Of a DNA stretch of 64,000 bases, positions 10,397 through 18,917 are shown in pieces (position 1 is the stretch's first letter; every line of letters begins with the position of its first letter). The stretch lies in contig NZ_KI913949.1 in NCBI RefSeq assembly GCF_000332095.2, positions 4,499,328-4,563,327 on the forward strand. The letters run 5' to 3'. The notes below the pieces were generated by a model. It worked only from the letters and a program-made list of their open reading frames with translations, did no database searches and had not been told where the DNA came from. A program made the translations under genes and the position numbers. The stretch is from Leptolyngbya sp. PCC 6406. Lineage in GTDB: Bacteria > Cyanobacteriota > Cyanobacteriia > Phormidesmidales > Phormidesmidaceae.

Positions 10397-10837
10397 ATGC
10401 CCCAAGTCTTTGAACAGGCCATCGATATTCTGGCTAGTGCCAGCACCGTGGAACGCTGTGTCACCGACCGAGACCTCATGCATCAATGGCTAAATCCCGC
10501 CCTGCGCTGTGAACCCATCGGCGATCGCTGGAATACGAATCTGGGGGGACAGACTCGCTTTGTGATCCAGGTGCCCCTGCTGCGACCCAGCTTGCTCAGC
10601 ACGGTGATAGAGCGCCAGCCCGGACTGGTGGTATGGGGGTTTGAGGGGTTTTTCCAGGGCTGCGATCGCTGGGAATGCATCCCCACAGCAGCAGGCACCC
10701 ATCTCCTGAACCGCTTTGAGTTCAAGATCCCCAATCCCCTCGTAGCCTACGGCTTCAATACCTTTGCCGCCCAGTGGACCCAACGGGACATGACGGCCCA
10801 ACTGAAGCGGCTGAAGCAGGTCGCCGAGCGGCTGTAG
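10397..10837 (+). CDS. SRPBCC (START-like) family protein
   Basis: A 146-aa single-domain protein of the SRPBCC/polyketide-cyclase-like fold. The pattern is typical: a beginning in which a DILASASTVERCVTD segment leads to a helix, an HQWLNPALRCEPIG turn, and a C-terminal long helix (NTFAAQWTQRDMTAQLKRLK). Such proteins bind hydrophobic ligands. No ligand or enzymatic motif can be read. It starts 14 bases after the exonuclease gene and is probably the last gene of the trpB transcript. Two more SRPBCC proteins occur in this window near 23.2 and 25.6 kb. Confidence 0.72.
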   Translation: MPQVFEQAIDILASASTVERCVTDRDLMHQWLNPALRCEPIGDRWNTNLGGQTRFVIQVPLLRPSLLSTVIERQPGLVVWGFEGFFQGCDRWECIPTAAGTHLLNRFEFKIPNPLVAYGFNTFAAQWTQRDMTAQLKRLKQVAERL

Positions 10838-11018
10838 ATCTGCCCTTCTGCAACTGCTGGAATCCTTACCGGGGCAACGCTCAGACGGTAGGAGGCAGGA
10901 GCCAGTTACCAGGGGATTTTGAATTTCAAGTGCAATCTCTATGAAGTCTAGATAAATTTCAGTTGCATTTCACATAAAACCGGGATTAACTAGAGCAGTA
11001 TTCTGTGGAGCCTGGGCG

Positions 11019-12926
11019 ATGCACCTAAAAGCAGGATTGGCGAAAACCCGGCGTTGGACTGGGCTATCCCGACGCTGGAGATTTGCGGCCCTGCTGGGGG
11101 TGGGGGGCGCGATCGCGTTGGGCTATGCCCTAGGAACCGACTCACCCCTCACCCATCTGGACTGGACTGGATGGGCGACCTTGGCGGTGGTCCTGCTCAC
11201 CTTTGGCCTCAATGCCGCCACCAGCTTGCCCGCCGAAATTATTTTCCTCGGGGGATTGGGGGTTCTGTTTGTCAGTGGCATTCTGGATGAAGCCTCGGCT
11301 CTGGCAGGGTTTAGTAATAGCGGCATGGTCACCGTGGGGGTGTTGTATATCGTCGTCACCGGAATTCAGCAAACCGGAGCGTTGGGCTGGATCTCTCAGA
11401 AGGTACTGGGGCTGCCCCGGACCCCATCTCGGGCGTTATTGCGGCTGATGCTGCCGATCATGGGCCTGAGTGCGGTTTTGAACAATACCCCAGTGGTGGC
11501 CCTGTTTATCCCGGTGGTGAATACCTGGTGCCGCAAGCTCCGCATCAGTCCCTCTAAGCTGATGATTCCCCTCAGCTATGCTGCGATCTTTGGCGGCACC
11601 TGCACCCTAATCGGCACCAGTACCAACCTCGTGGTGAATGGCTTGCTCATTGCAGAAACGGACTACTCCAGCCTGCAATTTCTGGACATCACTTGGGTGG
11701 GAGTGCCCTGTGCGATCGCAGGTACAACCTTTTTGTTCTTGACCCAGAGATGGTTGCTACCCGAACGCAAGCCCGTCATGGGAGATGCGGAGGATGTCCG
11801 CCAGTACACCGTAGAGATGGTGATCGCCCCCGAGGGGCCTTTAGTAGGTAAAACAGTAGAACAGGCGGGCCTCCGCCAACTGCCTAGCCTATACTTGGCC
11901 GAAATTGTTCGGGGGCCTGTGGTCCTTCCCGCCGTTAGTCCAAAGGAACTGCTGCGGGCCGATGATCAACTGGTTTTTGTGGGGCTGGTGGATTCGATTG
12001 TGGATCTCCATCGTCTGCCGGGGTTGGCCCCCGCTACCGACCAAGTATTCAAACTAGACGGACGCCGCAGCGATCGCTGCCTGATCGAGGCCGTCGTCTC
12101 CGACAGTTGTCCCCTGGTGGGCCGCACGATTCGCGAAGGGCAGTTTCGCAGTCGTTACAGTGCTGTGGTGCTGGCAGTGGCCCGCAATGGGGCACGGCTC
12201 CAGGGCAAAATTGGCGATATCCGTCTACGTCCTGGTGACACGTTGCTACTGGAAACCAACCCTGCCTTTTTAGAGCGGCAGCGATCCTCCCGCGATTTTT
12301 ATCTGGTCAGTGGCATCCCCGACTCGGAACCCCTGCGCCATGAAAAGGCTCCTATGGCCCTCGTGGTCCTCACGGCTATGGTGGTGGTGGCAACCTTGGG
12401 CTGGTTGAGCATGTTGCAGGCGGCCATCATCGCCGCCATAGTGCTACTGGCGACGGGCTGCTGTTCCCCCAGTCGTGCCCTCCGCAATGTGGAATGGTCG
12501 GTTCTATTGGTGATTGGGGCTGCCCTGGGCATCGGCAAGGCTCTGGAGGTGACGGGGGCAGCAGGTGCGATCGCAACCACCCTACTGGGCTTTGCTGGAG
12601 AAAACCCGTGGCTGGCCCTAGCGATGGTCTACGGCATCACCACCCTGCTTACGGAAGTGGTAACCAACAATGCCGCCGCTGCCCTGATGTTTCCCATTGC
12701 CTTGGCCCTGGCCCAAACCCTAGGGGTCAGTTTTATGCCCTTTGTCATTTCCATCATGGTGGGGGCCTCCGCCAGCTTTTCAACCCCCATCGGCTACCAG
12801 ACGAACCTGATGGTCTATGGTCCTGGCGGCTACCGCTTCACGGATTTCATGCGGGTCGGCATTCCCCTGAATCTCCTGTTCTGGGCGATTACGATTGCGA
12901 TCGCGCCCCTGGTCTATCCCTTCTAG
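11019..12926 (+). CDS. SLC13-family anion/Na+ symporter with two RCK_C domains
   Basis: A 635-aa inner-membrane transporter. N-terminal helices (about residues 20-235) and C-terminal helices (about 445-635) each contain the SNT-type motif of the divalent anion:Na+ symporter family: NNTPVVALFIP and GTSTNLVVNG in the first half, TNNAAAALMFP and TPIGYQTNLMVYGPGGY in the second. Between them lie two TrkA-C (RCK_C) regulatory domains, at about 265-340 and 360-425, seen as LVGKTVEQAGLRQ and LVGRTIREGQFRSRY. Sulfate is the usual substrate of cyanobacterial members with this layout, but dicarboxylate or phosphate cannot be excluded. It stands alone, with 181 bases upstream available for a promoter and repeats downstream. 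Confidence 0.88.
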   Translation: MHLKAGLAKTRRWTGLSRRWRFAALLGVGGAIALGYALGTDSPLTHLDWTGWATLAVVLLTFGLNAATSLPAEIIFLGGLGVLFVSGILDEASALAGFSNSGMVTVGVLYIVVTGIQQTGALGWISQKVLGLPRTPSRALLRLMLPIMGLSAVLNNTPVVALFIPVVNTWCRKLRISPSKLMIPLSYAAIFGGTCTLIGTSTNLVVNGLLIAETDYSSLQFLDITWVGVPCAIAGTTFLFLTQRWLLPERKPVMGDAEDVRQYTVEMVIAPEGPLVGKTVEQAGLRQLPSLYLAEIVRGPVVLPAVSPKELLRADDQLVFVGLVDSIVDLHRLPGLAPATDQVFKLDGRRSDRCLIEAVVSDSCPLVGRTIREGQFRSRYSAVVLAVARNGARLQGKIGDIRLRPGDTLLLETNPAFLERQRSSRDFYLVSGIPDSEPLRHEKAPMALVVLTAMVVVATLGWLSMLQAAIIAAIVLLATGCCSPSRALRNVEWSVLLVIGAALGIGKALEVTGAAGAIATTLLGFAGENPWLALAMVYGITTLLTEVVTNNAAAALMFPIALALAQTLGVSFMPFVISIMVGASASFSTPIGYQTNLMVYGPGGYRFTDFMRVGIPLNLLFWAITIAIAPLVYPF

Positions 12927-12949
12927 AGGGTTCCAGCTCCCTGCCCTGG

Positions 12950-13050
12950 ATCTGGGTAGGATTACCCGGCACTGGGCAGGGCGGGTTTTGAGCCTCCCAT
13001 TTGGGATTTCCCAGTGGACACGAGCTAAACCCGCCCCTACGGAATTTACC
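12950..13050 (+). repeat. Dispersed ~95-bp palindromic repeat, copy 1
   Basis: The core GGCGGGTTTTGAGCCTCCC ... CACGAGCTAAACCCGCCCC, with flanks GATTACCCGGCACTGGGC and CTACGGAATTTACCCC, is repeated in inverted orientation at 14031-14128 with only a few mismatches. The two copies bracket the ABC-2 permease gene. Confidence 0.85.
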
Positions 13051-13064
13051 CCAACACCGATCAC

Positions 13065-13200
13065 CCAGCAACAAGGGCAACCACAAGGGATTGCCCCTAC
13101 GGGATCAATTCAAAACTCAAAACTCAAAATTCCTCACACCCTCACACACACCCCTACGGATGGGGCGCTATTTTCCTGCGAGTCCCTAAAGTGCGATCGC
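13065..13200. repeat. Remnants of gtaggggcaat and 'cctgcgagtccctaa' repeats
   Basis: The stretch carries AACAAGGGCAACC and GGGATTGCCCCTACGG, an inverted match to the repeat near 14296, then an AAAACTCAAAATTC run. TTTTCCTGCGAGTCCCTAAA follows and recurs at 20860, with a shorter match at 26120. No gene is present. Confidence 0.6.
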
Positions 13201-13204
13201 GCCC

Positions 13205-13978
13205 TCAGTAGCCCCCCAGGGTACCGCGCCGCTTAGCCGTATTCTCCGCCCAGCGAAACAGCAAGAGCCCCAGCCCCAGATAGCCAAAGCCATTCACCAT
13301 CGCCAGCCCCAGGGTAGCCCAATCCAGACCTACATTCCGCGCCATCAGATCCCGCAAGAGCCCCGTACTGGGCAGCATCGGTAGCAGGTAGCGCAACCAC
13401 GCCATTGTGCCCTCCCATTCCTCCACCGGAGCCGCTAGGAGAAACAGCAGTACGAATTGAAACACCCCCAGCACCTGCTGTACCCGCTTAAACACCAGAG
13501 CACAGGCACCCATGATGAAGGCCAGTCCATAGCCCGCCATCACCAGGCTGAAGAGGGGAAAGATCAAAGTGAGGGGAAAGGACAAACGGCTGCCCGTAAT
13601 CCCCATCAGGATCAGGACAATGCCCACAATCAGCGTCAGTCGCAAAGCCAGACTGGCCACCGCCCGCGCTAGAAATACCCGAGGGGCTCCAAATGGGGAC
13701 AAAAATACCTGCTCCAGGGTCCCGGTCTGAGCTTCTGACTGGAGACCAATGGCGATGTCATTGATGATGTAGAGCACCAGGGTCCATAGCACATAGCCCA
13801 CAACCACCGCATCCAATCGATCGCCAAAGTTAAACCCTGGCCCGGTCATGTACTGGGCACTCAGGAACAAGCCATAGAACACGGAGGTAATGATCACCAG
13901 TCCCGCGATCACCTCCGCTGGGTAGCGGATGAATTGAATCCAGGTGCGTTTGAGTTCGGCAATGAGGAGGGGGAGCAT
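13205..13978 (-). CDS. ABC-2 type transporter permease
   Basis: A 257-aa integral membrane permease of the ABC-2 superfamily with about six hydrophobic helices. It begins LLIAELKRTWIQFIRYPAE, typical of export permeases for drugs, polysaccharides or lipids. An open frame reaches 14080, but those 34 codons translate the tandem repeat (HHPITPSP) and a dispersed repeat, so I start at ATG 13978. No ATP-binding partner is adjacent, so the ATPase must be encoded elsewhere. The gene lies between inverted copies of a ~95-bp repeat. The substrate cannot be told from the sequence. Confidence 0.8.
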   Translation of the reverse strand: MLPLLIAELKRTWIQFIRYPAEVIAGLVIITSVFYGLFLSAQYMTGPGFNFGDRLDAVVVGYVLWTLVLYIINDIAIGLQSEAQTGTLEQVFLSPFGAPRVFLARAVASLALRLTLIVGIVLILMGITGSRLSFPLTLIFPLFSLVMAGYGLAFIMGACALVFKRVQQVLGVFQFVLLFLLAAPVEEWEGTMAWLRYLLPMLPSTGLLRDLMARNVGLDWATLGLAMVNGFGYLGLGLLLFRWAENTAKRRGTLGGY

Positions 13979-13980
13979 GG

Positions 13981-14033
13981 GGGGTGATGGGGTGATGGGG
14001 TGATGGGGTGATGGGGTGATGGGGTGATGGGGT
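13981..14033. repeat. GGGGTGAT tandem array
   Basis: Six 8-base GGGGTGAT units lie directly in front of the ABC-2 permease start codon. They are the complement of the ATCACCCC units seen at the window start. They occupy the position of the leader and ribosome-binding site. Confidence 0.85.
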
Positions 14034-14128
14034 AAATTCCGTAGGGGCGGGTTTAGCTCGTGTCCATTGGGAAATCCCAAATGGGAGGCTCAAAACCCAC
14101 CCTACCCAGTGCCGGGTAATCCAGGATT
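14031..14128 (-). repeat. Dispersed ~95-bp palindromic repeat, copy 2 (inverted)
   Basis: Read on the minus strand, this copy matches 12950-13050 with a handful of substitutions, including both outer flanks (GGATTACCCGGCACTGGG and CTACGGAATTTACCCC). The match extends beyond the core palindrome, so the copies share a recent origin. Confidence 0.85.
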
Positions 14129-14189
14129 GACGTGACCCGTGATCGGGGGTGGAGGTAGGGGCACGGTTTCCGCGCCCAATGCAGGATGT

Positions 14190-14272
14190 CGCCGTAGGGG
14201 CGGGTTTAGCTCGTGTCCACTGGGAAATCCCAAATGGGAGGCTCAAAACCCGCCCTGCCCAGTTTCCGGGTG
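14190..14272 (-). repeat. Dispersed palindromic repeat, copy 3
   Basis: A third copy, same orientation as copy 2, with the core CGTAGGGGCGGGTTTAGCTC through AAACCCGCCCTGCCCAG. It is preceded by a GGTAGGGGC(A/G)CGGTTTCCGCG segment that also occurs at 57340-57365. Confidence 0.82.
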
Positions 14273-14287
14273 ACCGATATTGATCTG

Positions 14288-14420
14288 AATCCGTAGGGGC
14301 AATCCTTGCCTGTCCTATGCCCTCCGGGCAGGCTCCGCCCCAGCGTTAGCTATGCCCAGAGGGCATAGGATGGTTGCCCTTGTTGCCGAGTGACCCGTAT
14401 GGGGGTGTTGGGGTAAACCC
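14288..14420. repeat. Composite gtaggggcaatcc...gatggttgcccttgttgcc repeat
   Basis: GTAGGGGCAATCCTTGCCTG, then a CTCCGGGCAGGCTCCGCCCC block, then CCCAGAGGGCATAGGATGG and TTGCCCTTGTTGCC. The same modules in the same order occur at 57472-57660, where about 90 extra bases interrupt the middle. Confidence 0.75.
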
Positions 14421-14488
14421 CGTAGGGACAGGTTTGGCTCGTATTGATTGGGAAAGGCTCCAAACCCGCCCTGCTCTGTCGTGGGGAA
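14419..14488 (-). repeat. Dispersed palindromic repeat, diverged copy 4
   Basis: CGTAGGGACAGGTTTGGCTC and CTCCAAACCCGCCCTGCTC keep the ends of the family, while the centre is shortened. Between this copy and the BMP gene (to 14956) no coding sequence is visible. A few further AAACCCG(T/C)CCTG fragments are present. Confidence 0.65.
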
Positions 14489-14956
14489 TCCAGAATGGAC
14501 TGTGGCTCCTCCAAACCCGTCCTGCGCGGTGGTGGGAATTTGGGATTGGGTCCAACCCCCGCCTTGCTCTGTTGCTGCAACCCCGGTGCAATTCGGTGTT
14601 GGAGTCCTCAGCCCGTGCCGCTGAAGCCAGTATGGCTGGAGAAATCAAGGGAGAGCCCCATGAAATATTAATAAATCTTGCGGAGTTTGGGGTGGAGATT
14701 CGGAAAAGCCCCGGTGTATTACCTGAACCCATCCAGAACTGACCAATTTGCCGTGGTTGGTATCAGAAAGCAGCTTTTGATACAAAAACAAAGCTTATAT
14801 TTACTGAATCCTATGGTTTAGGCATTGCATCTAGCTTCCCCCCATCAGGGGATCTCCTCTCTCCTCAAGTCCCCTAGGACCATTCGGTAGGGTTGGGGTA
14901 CTAGCAGTCCGGCCAGTTTAATTCAATTGTGTTCTTGTGGGTAAAGGATTCCAGTT

Positions 14957-16147
14957 ATGACATATCCCAGGCGGCCTCGGTTTTCTCGGCGACAAGTGGT
15001 GCGGGGTCTTATGGCCACCACCGCCTTTGGTATGGTGACCAAGTTCGGCACCGCCTGTAGCCCCGCTCCAGGGGATGGAGCCAGTGCTGGCGGCGACGGT
15101 GGGGGAGACAACCTAGTGGTGGGCTTTATCTACGTTGGCCCTAAGGATGACTTCGGCTATAACCAGGCCCATGCCTTGGGGGCGGCAGCAATGGCTGCCA
15201 ATGTGCCGGGAATTACCCTGGTGGAGGAAGCCAGCGTGCCGGAGACCAGTTCGGTAGCTGAGGCCATGCGCAGCATGATCGAAATTGATGGGGCTAAGGT
15301 GCTTTTTCCCACCTCTTTCGGCTACTTTGACCCCTACATTCTGGATCTGGCATCGGAATTTCCAGAGGTGCAGTTCTTTCACGCTGGGGGCATGTACCAA
15401 GAGGGGGTACACCCGGATAACGTGGGCAGCTACTTTGGCTATATTGACGAGGCCCAATATTTGGCGGGAATTGTGGCGGCCCATGCCTCTAAGTCGGGCC
15501 GACTGGGCTTTATCGCCGCCAAGCCGATTCCCCAGGTGCTCCGTAACATCAACAGCTATACCCTGGGGGCCAAGACGGTCAACCCCGACATCACAACTCA
15601 GGTCATTTTCACTGGGGATTGGGCATTGCCGGTGAAGGAGGCGGAGGCTACTAACAGCATGGCGGACCAGGGGATTGATGTGGTCACCTGCCACGTGGAC
15701 AGCCCTAAGGTGGTGATTGAAACTGCTGAAAAGCGGGGTATTTACTGTACGGGTTACCATGCCGATCAGTCACCCCTAGCCCCCAACGGCTACCTAACCG
15801 GGGCCGAGTGGGATTGGTCTAGCATTTACACCAGTTTGGGCGAGCAGTTTGTCGAGGGTAAAACCTTGATGAATGGGGATATTGAGCACATTCTCCGGGG
15901 GGGGCTTGCGGGCAAGTTCTGTAAGCTATCGCCCTTTGGTCCGGCGGTTTCTGAGGAGGCCAAGGCAGCGGTGGCGTCGGCCCAGGATCAGCTCTTGAAG
16001 GAGGAATTGATCATCTACCAGGGTGAGCTGAAGGACAACACGGGTAAAGTCTTGCTGCCTGAGGGGTCAGCCTATGAGCAGACCAATGTTGAGCTAGAAC
16101 AAATGGATTACCTGATTGAAGGTGTCCAAGGCAAAGTTGAAGGCTGA
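14957..16147 (+). CDS. BMP-family ABC transporter substrate-binding lipoprotein
   Basis: A 396-aa periplasmic binding protein of the basic membrane protein (BMP/PnrA) family, whose known members bind nucleosides or related compounds. The N-terminus has a twin arginine (SRRQVVRGLMATTAFG) and a lipobox-like FGTACSP, so it may be a Tat-exported lipoprotein. The mature protein begins with a Gly/Asp-rich linker, then VGFIYVGPKDDFGYNQAH, the family's first strand and loop. The two genes that follow are the matching permeases, 35 and 12 bases apart, so this is one operon. No ATP-binding subunit is encoded with them. The ligand is inferred, not shown. Confidence 0.88.
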   Translation: MTYPRRPRFSRRQVVRGLMATTAFGMVTKFGTACSPAPGDGASAGGDGGGDNLVVGFIYVGPKDDFGYNQAHALGAAAMAANVPGITLVEEASVPETSSVAEAMRSMIEIDGAKVLFPTSFGYFDPYILDLASEFPEVQFFHAGGMYQEGVHPDNVGSYFGYIDEAQYLAGIVAAHASKSGRLGFIAAKPIPQVLRNINSYTLGAKTVNPDITTQVIFTGDWALPVKEAEATNSMADQGIDVVTCHVDSPKVVIETAEKRGIYCTGYHADQSPLAPNGYLTGAEWDWSSIYTSLGEQFVEGKTLMNGDIEHILRGGLAGKFCKLSPFGPAVSEEAKAAVASAQDQLLKEELIIYQGELKDNTGKVLLPEGSAYEQTNVELEQMDYLIEGVQGKVEG

Positions 16148-16182
16148 ACCTAACGCGGAAACCTAACGCTGAATATAAAACT

Positions 16183-17271
16183 ATGGCGATCGCACAGGCA
16201 GGCGGATCAGCCCCTTGGTTTGATCGTTGGCGAAAACCCTTGGAGGCGGTGGCGTTACCCATCGGGGCGCTCTTGGGGGCACTGGTTATTTTTGGGGTAT
16301 TCTGCGCCCTCCAGGGTGCAAATCCCTTTGCCGTGTATGGCTCTATCTACAGGGCGGCCTTTGGCAACTGGAGTGCTTGGCAAAATACGCTGATCCGAGC
16401 CTCTCCGCTCATGTTGACGGCTCTGTGTACGGCTCTCCCCGCCCGTTTGGGGCTGGTGATCATTGGTAATGAAGGGGCTTTGGTGATTGGGGGCTTGGCG
16501 GCAACGATTACCGGGCTCAGTATTGGCACGGGTCTACCCTCCCCGATGGCTCAGGGAATGATGGCGATCGCAGCTTTGGGGGCTGGGGGGCTATGGATCA
16601 TGCTGGCGGGGGCGTTGCGCCACTACCGGGGTGTGAATGAGACCATTAGCAGTTTGCTGCTGAACTATATTGCGATCGCACTTTTGAACCACATGGTTGA
16701 AGGCCCGATGCGGGACTCCGGGTTTGTCACCAAACCCTCCTCAGCGGAGCTAGACCCCTCCCTGTGGATCGGCAACCTACCGGGAAGCCGCATCCATTAC
16801 GGTCTTCTCTACGGTTTGATCGTCTGTGTCATTGCCTATGTGCTGATCCAGCGCACCACCTTTGGCTTTGCAGCGCGGACCGCCGGGGGCAATGTCCGGG
16901 CGGCGCGAATTGCGGGCCTGCCGGTAGGTAAGCTCACCCTGGCGGTGTGCTTTCTAGGGGGCTCCTGTGCCGGATTGGCGGGCATGGTAGAGGTGGCGGC
17001 GGTGCAAAAACGCATCAATGAGTCCCTGGTGTCGAACTACGGCTACGCCGGGATTCTCGTAGCCTTTGTCTCCCGCCATAATCCGCTGGCAACGGTACTG
17101 GTGGCGATTTTGCTTGGGGGCATTTTGGCTAGCGGGGGCATCTTACAACGCTCCCATAACCTCCCAGATGCCACGGTGCTGGTATTCCAGGGCATCGTCT
17201 TTCTGTGCGTTCTGTTCAGCGACTCCCTCTACGGTCGTTTCCCCTGGTTTCAAGAAAAAGCATCCTCATAG
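16183..17271 (+). CDS. ABC transporter permease (BMP/nucleoside-type, first)
   Basis: A 362-aa inner-membrane permease of the BPD_transp_2 family, the type paired with BMP binding proteins. About ten hydrophobic segments run from residue 20 to 355. The coupling region is TAGGNVRAARIAGLPVGK near residue 240, and the NETISSLLLNYIA motif precedes it. It forms a heterodimeric channel with the next gene product. The ATG follows a short AT-rich gap after the binding-protein gene. Confidence 0.88.
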   Translation: MAIAQAGGSAPWFDRWRKPLEAVALPIGALLGALVIFGVFCALQGANPFAVYGSIYRAAFGNWSAWQNTLIRASPLMLTALCTALPARLGLVIIGNEGALVIGGLAATITGLSIGTGLPSPMAQGMMAIAALGAGGLWIMLAGALRHYRGVNETISSLLLNYIAIALLNHMVEGPMRDSGFVTKPSSAELDPSLWIGNLPGSRIHYGLLYGLIVCVIAYVLIQRTTFGFAARTAGGNVRAARIAGLPVGKLTLAVCFLGGSCAGLAGMVEVAAVQKRINESLVSNYGYAGILVAFVSRHNPLATVLVAILLGGILASGGILQRSHNLPDATVLVFQGIVFLCVLFSDSLYGRFPWFQEKASS

Positions 17272-17283
17272 GAGATCACCACC

Positions 17284-18231
17284 ATGGCAAGTGAAGCATT
17301 GGGCTGGTGGGGGGTGCCGTTGGGCATTCTCGCTGGTACGCTACGGGGTAGCGCCCCGTTTCTGTTTGTTAGCCTCGGGGAATGCCTGACGGAGAAAAGC
17401 GGCAAAATCAACCTGGGCCTAGAGGGGACGCTGCTGATGGGGGCCATGAGCGCCTACGGCATTGCTTACCTAACTCAAGGGGTGGTGGGAAGCTTTTGGG
17501 CTCCCTGGCTGGGGGTATTGGCGGCGGGGGTAGCGGGGATGACCTTGGGGGCGCTCCATGGCTGGTTGGCCCAGCAGCCCCGTGTCAATGATGTGGCGGT
17601 GGGCATCGCCATGATCATTTTTGGCAGTGGTCTGGCCTTTTTCCTGGGCAAGCCCTTTATTCAGCCCCAGGCTCCCCAACTTTTTACCTTTGACTGGGGC
17701 GCGTGGAGTACGAACCCAGCGATGCAGTCGGCGTTGAAGGTGAGCCCACTGTTTTTGATCGGCGTTGCGATCGCGCCTTTGATGCAGTGGTTTTTCCGGG
17801 CTACCCGCTGGGGGCTCTACATCCGCGCCGTTGGGGATAGCCCCGATGCTGCGCGGGCCATGGGCATTTCCATCTTCAAGGTTCGATTCCTCAGCATCAT
17901 GGCGGGCAGTTTTCTGGCAGGCATCGGTGGCGCTTGCCTGTCCCTTTACTACCCCGGTGTTTGGACGGAGCGGATTTCCAGCGGCCAAGGTTTGATGGCG
18001 GTCGCCTTGGTGATCTTTGCCCGCTGGCGGCCTGTGCAGTGCCTCTGGGCCTCGCTACTGTTCGGTGGAGCCCAGGCCATTGGCCCCGCCTTTCAGTCCG
18101 TCGGCATCAACTCCTACTATTACCTGTTCAACGCCGCCCCCTACATCCTGACCCTGCTGATCATGGTCATCACCTGCTCCCCCCAGCGCACCCTGATCGG
18201 TGCCCCCGGAGCCCTGGGTAAGGCGGATTGA
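17284..18231 (+). CDS. ABC transporter permease (BMP/nucleoside-type, second)
   Basis: The second permease, 315 aa, begins 12 bases after the first behind an AGGAG Shine-Dalgarno sequence. It has the family's TEKSGKINLGLEGTLLMG opening and a coupling loop RAVGDSPDAARAMGIS at about residue 182. Together with the upstream genes it gives a binding protein and two permeases. The operon ends here, without the duplicated-domain ATPase that normally completes such importers, so energy must come from a protein encoded elsewhere. Confidence 0.88.
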   Translation: MASEALGWWGVPLGILAGTLRGSAPFLFVSLGECLTEKSGKINLGLEGTLLMGAMSAYGIAYLTQGVVGSFWAPWLGVLAAGVAGMTLGALHGWLAQQPRVNDVAVGIAMIIFGSGLAFFLGKPFIQPQAPQLFTFDWGAWSTNPAMQSALKVSPLFLIGVAIAPLMQWFFRATRWGLYIRAVGDSPDAARAMGISIFKVRFLSIMAGSFLAGIGGACLSLYYPGVWTERISSGQGLMAVALVIFARWRPVQCLWASLLFGGAQAIGPAFQSVGINSYYYLFNAAPYILTLLIMVITCSPQRTLIGAPGALGKAD

Positions 18232-18273
18232 TAGAGTGACCCGCCCCGCTCCCCTCGGGAAACGTTGCCCACC

Positions 18274-18720
18274 ATGTATGATTTGCCCAGCAAGTTCCCG
18301 GAGGAGCCTGGGTTGCCCGATGTTGGCGCTAGCCCGTCGCGAGACCTATTTCATGATTTGCAGCCCCAGCTAGGGATCTGCGGGTTACTAGTGTAACCAG
18401 TGGCCAGGTTTTCTCCCTCCGGGAGACGTAAACGAACGACTTCGCTCAACCTTCAGTGATCGAGGGCTGAGCGAAGTTGTAAGTCTTTCAGACAGGCATC
18501 GAGCTGTTATCCCTCAGTACTGAAGCAGCGGATTTAGGTCGTTTTACCCAGGGCCAATATCGGAGTCTCCAGGGAGTGTGACCGCTCAGCCCCCGGATAA
18601 GTTCATGGTGTATGAGCGCTATCTCAAGTTGCCCCATTACATTACCTATTGACACGGGCGGAGCAGTTAGCCCAGCTCCCGCAATCGCTGGGCCAACTAC
18701 TCCGGAGTCCTGATGGAGAG
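18274..18720 (+). pseudogene. Remnant of an Uma2-family endonuclease gene
   Basis: ATG 18274 opens a 40-codon frame whose product begins MYDLPSKFPEEPGLPD and then FHDLQPQLG, the characteristic start of many cyanobacterial Uma2 (DUF820) proteins. It stops at a TAA near 18394. Further on, around 18608-18650, YERYLKLPHYITY matches the family's central strand. RAEQLAQLPQSLGQLL near 18655-18700 resembles the C-terminal helix. The middle, including the catalytic PD-(D/E)xK core, is missing or scrambled. This is a decayed gene. The match is from memory of the family, so confidence is moderate. Confidence 0.55.
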
Positions 18721-18801
18721 TAGATCAGGGACATCTCAATGGCTATCCCTACCCTCATTTGCAAATAAGGGGGCCGATCGAGATCGGCCCCCCAAGGGAA
18801 C

Positions 18802-18908
18802 GTTACCGAAGGATTAGGCAGACCAAGCTCCCCACCCGAAGTGGATTGATCATCCATAGCCCAGCCCTAGGCGTTACCGAAGGATTAGGCAGACCAAGCT
18901 CCCCACCC
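18802..18908. repeat. 36-bp direct repeat, two copies
   Basis: A 36-base sequence starting GTTACCGAAGGATTAGGCAG and ending AGCTCCCCACCC occurs at 18802-18837 and again, identical, at 18873-18908. The copies are 71 bases apart, and the second lies just after the PEP-CTERM gene. The first is preceded by a GGGGGCCGATCGAGATCGGC dyad (18769-18788). Confidence 0.85.
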
Positions 18909-18917
18909 CCCTTTTGG

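Noticed and set aside
13979-14080. N-terminal extension of the ABC-2 permease (HHPITPSP)
   Set aside because: The codons translate the tandem octamer array and a dispersed repeat. ATG 13978 gives the normal start.
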